A stretch of DNA of 13,072 bases from JANXVV01 sp038230975 (GTDB lineage Bacteria > Planctomycetota > Phycisphaerae > Tepidisphaerales > Tepidisphaeraceae), in NCBI GenBank assembly GCA_038230975.1, contig JBBRMF010000144.1:1-13072 (forward strand). Reading direction: 5' to 3'. The notes under the pieces are model-generated. The model was not told where the DNA came from and did no database searches. It saw only the letters and a list, made by a program, of their open reading frames with translations. Below are positions 1 through 5,189 of this stretch, in pieces. Position 1 is the first letter of the stretch; each line of letters opens with the position of its first letter. Both the position numbers and the translations under genes were made by a program.

Positions 1-605
1 GCCTGACCGACAGCTTCGGTCGGCACGTCGATTTCCGAAACGTCGTAATGATCATGACGAGCAATCTGGGTTCCGATTTGATCAAAGGCGGCGGCCCGGA
101 ATTCGGTCTGCGACCCAAGGGCAAAGGCGCTGCCGAAGAGCGCAATTACCAGCAGATCAAAGATACGGTCATGAAGGAAATCGAACGGCACTTCCGCCCG
201 GAATTCATCGGTCGACTGGATGACGTCATCGTCTTCCGTCCTCTGAGCCGTACGAATCTTGAATCGATCGTCGAGTTCGAACTGCGTAAAGTGATGAAGC
301 GTCTGACCGATCACGGCCTGCGCATCGAAATCACCCAGGAAGCCAAAGATTTCCTGATCGACAAAGGTACCAGCACCGATTTCGGGGCCCGTCCCCTGCG
401 TCGCGCGATCGAACAACACGTTGAAGATCCGCTCAGCGAAGACATCCTGCGCGGCAACTTCAAGAATAAGGACCTGATCAAAATCACGGTCAAAACCCCC
501 GCCATCGAAGGTCAGGAAAAACACCTGTTTTTTGAAGCCCTGGAAACGATCCAAGCTAAAGGCGAGCAAAAGCAACTCGCTCAGGCGGGTAGCGATGCCA
601 CCTAA
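1..605 (+). CDS. clpC: ATP-dependent Clp protease ATP-binding subunit, ClpC type (3' part only)
   Basis: The frame is open from the left edge, so only the last 200 residues are present. AAA+ unfoldases of this type thread substrates into the ClpP peptidase using ATP. Visible are the end of the second AAA+ domain with the sensor-1 stretch MIMTSNLG (48-71), the arginine-finger segment FRPEFIGRLDD (192-224, finger Arg at 213-215), and the sensor-2 motif GARPLRR with its Arg at 390-392. The D2 C-terminal small domain and a short Gln/Ala-rich tail complete it. Between sensor 1 and the arginine finger lies an insertion containing Phe-Gly-Leu (102-110), at the place where ClpC and ClpA carry the [LIV]-G-[FL] ClpP-docking loop. 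ClpB disaggregases lack this loop, so ClpC is favoured. The residue before the finger Arg is Gly, where ClpC usually has Asn. The Walker motifs and N-domain lie outside the window. Naming is by family pattern, not by a search. Confidence 0.9.
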   Translation, partial: LTDSFGRHVDFRNVVMIMTSNLGSDLIKGGGPEFGLRPKGKGAAEERNYQQIKDTVMKEIERHFRPEFIGRLDDVIVFRPLSRTNLESIVEFELRKVMKRLTDHGLRIEITQEAKDFLIDKGTSTDFGARPLRRAIEQHVEDPLSEDILRGNFKNKDLIKITVKTPAIEGQEKHLFFEALETIQAKGEQKQLAQAGSDAT

Positions 606-622
606 CGCACTCCTGTCCTGTC

Positions 623-675
623 CCCTCCCCCCGGTACTGCCGGGGGGAGGGTTAGGGTGAGGGTCGGCGCGACCC
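623..675. repeat. Tandem GC-rich hairpins with telomere-like G-tracts (REP-like element, possible terminator)
   Basis: A perfect 12-bp stem (623-634 with 640-651, loop of 5) is followed by TTAGGGTGA and then a second perfect 6-bp stem (661-666 with 670-675, loop GCG). It starts 18 bases after the Clp stop codon. No T-run follows either hairpin, so it is not a canonical intrinsic terminator, although the first stem is stable enough to end or protect the transcript. The layout of a C/G-rich hairpin followed by GGGTTAGGGTGAGGG resembles dispersed REP-like intergenic elements that I recall from many GC-rich bacteria. Whether it recurs in this genome cannot be seen from one copy. Confidence 0.6.
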
Positions 676-757
676 GTCAAATCCATTATCAATTTCGAGC
701 ATTTTCCCGAAGAACAAAACCCTCAAATTTGATCTACCTTAAATTGCCTCGGCGCGC

Positions 758-763
758 TATAGT
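758..763 (+). promoter_or_regulatory. Possible -10 element upstream of the exported-protein gene at 810
   Basis: TATAGT lies 46 bases before the start codon at 810 and matches the sigma-70 -10 consensus at five of six positions. No good -35 stands at the usual 16-18 base spacing: TTGATC is at 729-734 (23 bases away) and TTGCCT is only 8 bases away. This is therefore a weak candidate based on one hexamer. Confidence 0.25.
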
Positions 764-809
764 GTTATTGAAGGTATGAATCTCCAGCACCCTCCAAAGA
801 GGAGATCAA

Positions 810-1544
810 ATGAGAAAACAGTTTACTCATCGTCCAATCTTTTTCCGCGTCGGCTTAGCCAGCTTGTTCTCTCTGTTTGCCGGAAGCGCGTTAGCACAGT
901 ATCAGGTAAGCCAACCCGGTGAGCCTGGCCCCAACGCCAAGCCCGACAACTCAAACTCGCCCGACCGCCAAGTGGGTATTGAGTTGAACGGTAACAACAA
1001 TCGCGACAAGACCATCCGTTACCCAAGTCAAACCGGTTATCTCCCCTCTGAAATTCTAATCGCCAGGCAGCGGTCCGGTGCAACTCCCTCCGAACTGCGA
1101 ACTCAGGCGGATGCGGTAGGCCCACTGTCTCCCAACGGTCAAGCTGATTACATCCCAGCGCTATCCCCTTTGCAGCAAGCCGTCGGCGCGTCCCCACCCA
1201 TCCTGTTTGGCCCAGCGTACTTAAACTCACATACCATGAGCTACCGAAATACAGGCCCGACTCCCTCAGGCATCATCAATCCCGACCCCGTTCAGACCGG
1301 AATCACTCGCGGTCAGAAGACTGAAAGTTCCCCTTTGAATGTGACCCCGGGCCCTGTCTATGTCCAGCAGCCGTTGAACACGCAGATCTCCAGCGGTCGC
1401 GCCATCGGGCCCATTACCTCGCAGGAAACAACCGTCAGCCGGCCCCTCCGCTATGTGCGCCCACCGGCCACCCAGTCCGCCGCAACGCAACCCTCCGAAA
1501 ATCATCCTTCACTCGCACCCACCGTGAATCCCGCACCGCGGTAG
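810..1544 (+). CDS. Unrecognised exported Pro/Asn/Ser-rich protein (244 aa)
   Basis: I do not recognise this protein. The ATG at 810 follows a strong AAAGAGGAG ribosome site (796-804) at 5 bases, which fixes the start. Residues 1-29 form a Sec signal peptide: a basic start, a hydrophobic core around residues 14-25, and a likely cut after Ala-Leu-Ala at residue 29. The mature part is low in hydrophobics and rich in Pro, Ser, Thr, Asn, Gln and Gly, with no cysteine and no tryptophan, so it is probably mostly disordered. There is no lipobox, membrane anchor or sorting motif. The C-terminus carries Thr/Gln/Pro runs (ATQSAATQPS) like the tails of other exported proteins here. It stands alone between the hairpin element after clpC and a terminator. 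A role as a surface or periplasmic linker protein is only a guess. A continuous frame with a good ribosome site and signal peptide makes a real gene very likely. Confidence 0.8.
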   Translation: MRKQFTHRPIFFRVGLASLFSLFAGSALAQYQVSQPGEPGPNAKPDNSNSPDRQVGIELNGNNNRDKTIRYPSQTGYLPSEILIARQRSGATPSELRTQADAVGPLSPNGQADYIPALSPLQQAVGASPPILFGPAYLNSHTMSYRNTGPTPSGIINPDPVQTGITRGQKTESSPLNVTPGPVYVQQPLNTQISSGRAIGPITSQETTVSRPLRYVRPPATQSAATQPSENHPSLAPTVNPAPR

Positions 1545-1579
1545 TGCCTGCCTTGATTTGAACGACCTGCGCATGACGC

Positions 1580-1628
1580 AAAAAAACCGCAGAGCTGCTG
1601 AATCAATCCAGCCGCTCCGCGGTTTCTT
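1580..1628. terminator. Bidirectional intrinsic terminator between convergent genes
   Basis: A hairpin spans 1584-1625. AAACCGC pairs with GCGGTTT, GAGC with GCTC and GCTG with CAGC, interrupted by two single mismatches, around an 8-base loop (1601-1608). On the plus strand it is followed by TTTCTT. On the minus strand it is followed by a run of seven T (complement of the A-run 1580-1586). It lies in the 107-base gap between the stop codons of the genes ending at 1544 (+) and 1652 (-), so it can serve both, with the stronger signal for the minus-strand gene. Confidence 0.8.
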
Positions 1629-1651
1629 CAATGCGTCAAATATCGAAAAAC

Positions 1652-2953
1652 TTACACGATTTTTATTTTCCCGGGGACAGCCAGCGGGGCCATCTGAAGC
1701 GGGCCAAACTCGTACGCCGGTGGTGACAGATTTTCCTTCGAATTCAGCATCTGGTCATAGGTCACCTTCAACCCCGTGTACGCAGCCATGCGGCCCATGA
1801 TCGCCACGCCGGTCGACTTGGTCATGTAGTCACCGTTGTTGATCGGTTCATTATTGCGGATCGACTTGAACAGCGCAATATGCTCCAGATCATACATGTT
1901 CTTCGGCGACGCTTTACGCTTCCATTTATTTTCACCCGTGATCGTGTGATTCATGATGTTTGCCGTGCCTTTGGTGCCGTACACCCAATCGCTCACATCC
2001 GTGAAAGTGCCATCCCATTGACGCGTAGTAGCGAAGCACCGCACGCCATTCTTCCACTCATACATCGTGTTGAAGTGATCGTAAACGTTCCCGTACGCCG
2101 GCTGTGTTCGGCACGCACGACCGCCGTTGCCCACCGCGAATGCCGGAACCTCATCCTTCATCACCCACATCATCTTATCGAGGCTGTGAATGTGCTGCTC
2201 GACGATATGATCCCCGCTCAACCAGGTGAAGTAGAGCCAGTTGCGAAGCTGCCATTCCATGTCTGACCAGGCCGGTTTGCGGTCATTCGACCAAAGCCCC
2301 GTCGTCAGATAATTCACATTCAGGTTGATCGTATCCCCAAGCGCCCCATCGTGAATGCGCTTCATGGTTTCAATCTTCGCGTCGTCATATCGATAGCAAA
2401 GACCGGACACCAGGCTGATATTCTTTTCCTTTGCCTTCGCAGCCGTCTCGATCACCGATCGCAGCCCCGGTGCATCCGTGGCAACCGGCTTCTCGCAGAA
2501 CACATGCTTCCCGGCCTCTACCACGGCCTTCAAGTGCATGGGCCTAAAGTGCGGCGGCGTCGCCAGCAAAACAACATCGCACACCTCGATCACACCCTTA
2601 TACGCATCCCATCCGGTAAACTGATGTTCCGGCGAAATGTCTACGCGATCTTTATGCTCCGACTGCCGAAGCCCCAACAGCGAAGTCTCAAGCTTATCCT
2701 GGAACATATCCCCAAGCGCAACGAGCTTGATGTTTGGGTCGGCATTCAACGCATTATTCGCCGCCCCGGTCCCGCGGCCCCCGCAACCAATCAGGCCAAC
2801 CTTCAGCACATCGCTGCCAGCAGCATGCACAAACGAAGGAATCGACGATGCCGCCGCTGCCGCTCCGACCGCGAATGCCCCACGCACCAAGTCACGGCGA
2901 GTGGGTTGTCCCGAACGATGATCTAAATTGCTTTGCATATTGCCTTGAGACAT
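1652..2953 (-). CDS. Tat-exported Gfo/Idh/MocA family oxidoreductase (433 aa)
   Basis: A predicted NAD(P)-dependent sugar or polyol dehydrogenase of the Gfo/Idh/MocA superfamily; the substrate cannot be told from sequence. Residues 18-37 hold a twin-arginine signal (TRRDLVRGAFAVGAAAAASS), with a likely cut after His-Ala-Ala near residue 45, so the enzyme would be exported folded with its cofactor. The Rossmann motif GCGGRG is at 56-61 and the family EKP motif with the catalytic Lys at 154-156. The substrate-domain segment GDHIVEQHIHSLD is at about 247-259, with the probable catalytic His at 256 and Glu where many members have Asp. The length fits the Tat-bearing planctomycete members. The ATG at 2953 has GGAGAG upstream at 7 bases. 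A GTG nine codons further upstream (2980) lacks a ribosome site and was not used. It is a single-gene unit ended by the terminator at 1580-1628 and diverges from the gene at 3171. Confidence 0.92.
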   Translation of the reverse strand: MSQGNMQSNLDHRSGQPTRRDLVRGAFAVGAAAAASSIPSFVHAAGSDVLKVGLIGCGGRGTGAANNALNADPNIKLVALGDMFQDKLETSLLGLRQSEHKDRVDISPEHQFTGWDAYKGVIEVCDVVLLATPPHFRPMHLKAVVEAGKHVFCEKPVATDAPGLRSVIETAAKAKEKNISLVSGLCYRYDDAKIETMKRIHDGALGDTINLNVNYLTTGLWSNDRKPAWSDMEWQLRNWLYFTWLSGDHIVEQHIHSLDKMMWVMKDEVPAFAVGNGGRACRTQPAYGNVYDHFNTMYEWKNGVRCFATTRQWDGTFTDVSDWVYGTKGTANIMNHTITGENKWKRKASPKNMYDLEHIALFKSIRNNEPINNGDYMTKSTGVAIMGRMAAYTGLKVTYDQMLNSKENLSPPAYEFGPLQMAPLAVPGKIKIV

Positions 2954-2958
2954 CGGAG

Positions 2959-2964
2959 CTCTCC
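2959..2964 (-). promoter_or_regulatory. Ribosome binding site deciding the oxidoreductase start
   Basis: On the minus strand this reads GGAGAG. Its GGAG core ends 7 bases before the ATG at 2953. The alternative in-frame GTG at 2980 is preceded by GC-rich sequence with no purine-rich match, so the downstream ATG is preferred. Confidence 0.65.
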
Positions 2965-3086
2965 GAAAAAAGGGTATCACGCCGGCGACGCGACGCGGCC
3001 GGTAGAATTGTTACCGAATACCTTAATACTTGTTGATGCCGACCACAAGTCATGCCATTTCGTGTCGATAACAAGCGAGGTGTGGG

Positions 3087-3119
3087 TGCTTGCGACCCAT
3101 TACATAACTATCGCAAGCA
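3087..3119. promoter_or_regulatory. 9-bp perfect inverted repeat in the divergent intergenic region
   Basis: TGCTTGCGA (3087-3095) and its exact complement TCGCAAGCA (3111-3119) flank a 15-base AT-richer spacer. The element lies in the gap between the start codons of the divergent genes at 2953 (-) and 3171 (+), 52 bases before the latter. It could be an operator for a dimeric regulator with half-sites about two helical turns apart, or a hairpin in the 5' leader of the plus-strand gene. No T-run follows, so a terminator is unlikely. A clear promoter was not identified in this gap; a smaller inverted repeat (CGGTA/TACCG, 3000-3016) is also present. Confidence 0.5.
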
Positions 3120-3155
3120 AGATTATCGGATGTACGACCTTTCGGGGAAGCCATG

Positions 3156-3161
3156 AAGGAG
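3156..3161 (+). promoter_or_regulatory. Ribosome binding site deciding the start of the coiled-coil gene
   Basis: AAGGAG stands 9 bases before the ATG at 3171 and lies inside the codons that follow the alternative ATG at 3153. The 3153 ATG has only a GGGGA stretch close by. Starting at 3171 also gives a cleaner signal peptide. Confidence 0.55.
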
Positions 3162-3170
3162 AAATTGAGC

Positions 3171-5069
3171 ATGAATCAACGGATCAAACAAGCGGCGATG
3201 ACAGTGACAATGGGACTCGTCAGCGGAACGGCATTGGCAGGTGACGTCAGCGTGGATATCCACATCGGCACTCCTCCGCCGCCCCAGCGCGTCATCGTAC
3301 GCGAGGAAGTGATTATCGAGCGACCCGTCGTCTACGAATCATATGTCGTGGGTTACCGCCGAAGTCTCTACGACTCAGATTTGCGGCTTCGAATTGCTCG
3401 ATCCGATGAATGGCAAGCCCACGAAGAACTAGCCGCCGCCCGTCGCAATGAGGGCGAGTTTGCCGTCTTGCTGGATGAGCAGGAAGCATTGATCGAGAAA
3501 CTTCGCCATCGCGTCGGTGGACGTGCCGAAGGCCTGGCGGAGTTGCGAGCCAAAGTCGCTGCCACCGGTGATTTGGCCGCCGATTTGAAAAAGAAACTCG
3601 GTGCATTGGATCACCGGATCGCCGCCGCAAAGGAAGATTACGACGCTGCCAAAACACTCCATGATGACGACGGCGTCGCAGATGCTTCCGAGCGGATCAA
3701 ATCCAATGAAGCCCGCGCCGCCACGACCGCACTTGAATTACGCGATGTAGAATTGCGTTTGGCGCATCTCCGCGAGGACGAAGCCGCCGTCGCCTTCATG
3801 GCCGCCGACCGCGCTCATCTGCACGAAGCGGAAGCCCGCGCTGCCGATCTTCATCATAAACTCGATGCCGCACACGATGCGGTTTACAGCACGCAAAGAC
3901 GCCTGACTGCAGCACAGGATGAAGTGTACCTTGCCCTTCACGATCGCGATGAATCATTGTGGCTCCTGCACCGCGATGAAATTCTCGCCGGCAGGTTCGA
4001 ACCCGAACGCTGCGGTTTCCACATCGATCTGGCGGTCTGGGGCGGTCGAATGCCGCGCGATCCGGAAGTGATCCACGCCTACTGCGTTCGCGATGTCGGT
4101 TACTGGCGCGGCAACCCGGTCTACGTTGAAGAACGCGTTGTCCAGGTCGATCGCGTCACCGAAGTCACTCACATCCGTGAAATTCAGCGGGTCCGCGAAG
4201 TCGAAACAATCCGCCGCGTGGAAATCGTCGAAAAGGTCGTCAAAGTCGAAGATCGCCGGCGCGTCGCCGAAGTCACAATCGTGGAACGTAAACGCTACGA
4301 AGCCGAGACCGTCGAGCGAAAAACTGCCGTCGTGGAGCACCGCGCCCCACGACCGGTTTACATTGAACGACCCGCAGTGGTGAAGAACGTGAACAACACC
4401 ACGATCATCAATAACAACGTGACCAACGTCACGAAAGTCACCGGGAATGCCAAAGAAGAAGCGCATCTGAAATCCGAAGTGCATGAGGCCAATGCCAAAG
4501 CCGACACGGCAATGAAAAAGGAAGCCCAGGAAGCCACAAGGCTGCGACACGATGAAGCCAAAATAGCCGAGCAAGGTAAACAACTCGAAGCCGCCCGTCG
4601 CGAAGAGCGCAAGACGTCTGAGGAAGTAGCAAAGCTCAAGACCGAAGAGGCCAGGACCGAGAAGAGACTCGACAAGCTCTCCGAGAAAGTAGCGGAAAAG
4701 CCCGCCGAAAAACCACTTGATAAATCCGTCGACAAGTCCGTTGAAAGATCGCAGGAAAAGCGCGCGGAGCGGCCCGTAGAAAGATCGGCGGATAAACCGG
4801 TCGAAAAAGCAGCCGTCGATTCCAAGCGTCCCGCCGTGGCCGCCGACAATGAACCCGCTCCGAAATCGCGCCGTCGCGGCGACACCGCCGCCGCCGACCC
4901 CACACCGGCACCGCAGCCTTCCGCCCGCCGCGGTGGTGCGAACGCCGCCGATGCCCGTGACCCGAAAGATACGCGTGACGCCCGCAACTCTCGCGATAGT
5001 CGAAACCCGCGTGATCCTCGCGATCCCCGCGATCCGCAATCGTCAAACGACGACCCCTCCCGCCGATAA
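3171..5069 (+). CDS. Exported coiled-coil protein with three strict short-period tracts (632 aa)
   Basis: I do not recognise a named family. From the ATG at 3171, residues 1-23 form a Sec signal peptide cut after Ala-Leu-Ala. About 75-260 is Ala/Glu/Arg/Leu-rich and predicted coiled coil. About 267-320 is a compact, probably folded segment (CGFHIDLAVWGGRMPRDPE, then YCVRDVGYWRG) holding both cysteines. Residues 323-371 place Val or Ile at every third position (16 of 17 positions) with mostly charged residues between. An Asn-rich stretch (NNTTIINNNVTNVT) follows near 408-421, then a second charged helical region (about 430-505). Residues 505-548 are eleven consecutive [DE][KR]xx tetrads, and 596-622 are nine consecutive [RK][DN]x triplets close to the C-terminus. 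The design suggests an elongated envelope or periplasmic structural protein, which is inference. It is a single-gene unit with its own terminator at 5090-5125. An alternative ATG at 3153 would add six residues. Confidence 0.85.
   Translation: MNQRIKQAAMTVTMGLVSGTALAGDVSVDIHIGTPPPPQRVIVREEVIIERPVVYESYVVGYRRSLYDSDLRLRIARSDEWQAHEELAAARRNEGEFAVLLDEQEALIEKLRHRVGGRAEGLAELRAKVAATGDLAADLKKKLGALDHRIAAAKEDYDAAKTLHDDDGVADASERIKSNEARAATTALELRDVELRLAHLREDEAAVAFMAADRAHLHEAEARAADLHHKLDAAHDAVYSTQRRLTAAQDEVYLALHDRDESLWLLHRDEILAGRFEPERCGFHIDLAVWGGRMPRDPEVIHAYCVRDVGYWRGNPVYVEERVVQVDRVTEVTHIREIQRVREVETIRRVEIVEKVVKVEDRRRVAEVTIVERKRYEAETVERKTAVVEHRAPRPVYIERPAVVKNVNNTTIINNNVTNVTKVTGNAKEEAHLKSEVHEANAKADTAMKKEAQEATRLRHDEAKIAEQGKQLEAARREERKTSEEVAKLKTEEARTEKRLDKLSEKVAEKPAEKPLDKSVDKSVERSQEKRAERPVERSADKPVEKAAVDSKRPAVAADNEPAPKSRRRGDTAAADPTPAPQPSARRGGANAADARDPKDTRDARNSRDSRNPRDPRDPRDPQSSNDDPSRR
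4137..4283 (+). repeat. [VI]xx triplet tract: 9-nt coding periodicity
   Basis: Translated in the frame of the gene at 3171, 17 successive triplets begin with Val or Ile at 16 positions; the one exception is an Arg. The intervening positions are dominated by Glu, Arg, Lys, Asp and Thr. Codons vary (GTT, GTC, GTG, ATC, ATT), so the period is kept at the protein level and not by recent DNA duplication. Confidence 0.85.
4683..4814 (+). repeat. [DE][KR]xx tetrad tract: 12-nt coding periodicity
   Basis: Eleven uninterrupted tetrads, each an acidic then a basic residue followed by two small or Pro/Ser/Val/Ala residues (for example EKPA, DKSV, ERPV). The units are degenerate at the DNA level, which points to an older, selected repeat. 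It lies in the C-terminal part of the protein encoded at 3171-5069. Confidence 0.85.
4956..5036 (+). repeat. [RK][DN]x triplet tract (RDP repeat) near the C-terminus
   Basis: Nine consecutive triplets read RDP, KDT, RDA, RNS, RDS, RNP, RDP, RDP, RDP. The last three are nearly identical at the DNA level (CG[TC]GATCC[TCG]), consistent with some recent slippage expansion at the 3' end. Alternating basic and acidic residues with proline predict an extended, disordered, near-neutral tail. Confidence 0.85.
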
Positions 5070-5089
5070 TCTCGGCTAATTCGATAGAG

Positions 5090-5125
5090 AACGGGAATGC
5101 GGCCAAACGTCGCATTCCCGTTTTT
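5090..5125 (+). terminator. Intrinsic terminator after the coiled-coil gene
   Basis: A perfect 12-bp stem (AACGGGAATGCG, 5090-5101, with 5111-5122) closes a 9-base loop and runs into five T (5121-5125). It begins 20 bases after the stop at 5069. This is the clearest intrinsic terminator in the window. It covers a potential ATG at 5097 of the next reading frame. Confidence 0.92.
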
Positions 5126-5189
5126 CGTTTCAAACGGCATCATCCGCGCACATCTACTTTCCCACTCTCATCAGGCCGATAAGACGCTG

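Noticed and set aside
1..605. ClpB disaggregase
   Set aside because: The insertion with an FGL tripeptide between sensor 1 and the arginine finger matches the ClpP-docking loop of ClpC/ClpA, which ClpB lacks.
1558..1800. 80-codon plus-strand frame after the exported protein gene
   Set aside because: It spans the bidirectional terminator and the 3' end of the oxidoreductase gene and has no convincing ribosome site.
2978..2980. GTG as the start of the oxidoreductase
   Set aside because: It lacks a ribosome site, while the ATG at 2953 has GGAGAG at good spacing and a normal Tat signal distance.
3954..5039. 361-codon minus-strand frame opposite the coiled-coil gene
   Set aside because: The sense strand has a signal peptide, ribosome site, ordered periodic repeats and a matching terminator. 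The antisense translation is Gly/Phe/Arg-rich and looks like a mirror of repetitive GC-rich codons.
4358..5143. 261-codon minus-strand Ser/Arg-rich frame
   Set aside because: It is a shadow of the repeat-rich 3' end of the gene at 3171 and runs through its terminator hairpin, with no ribosome site or family motif.
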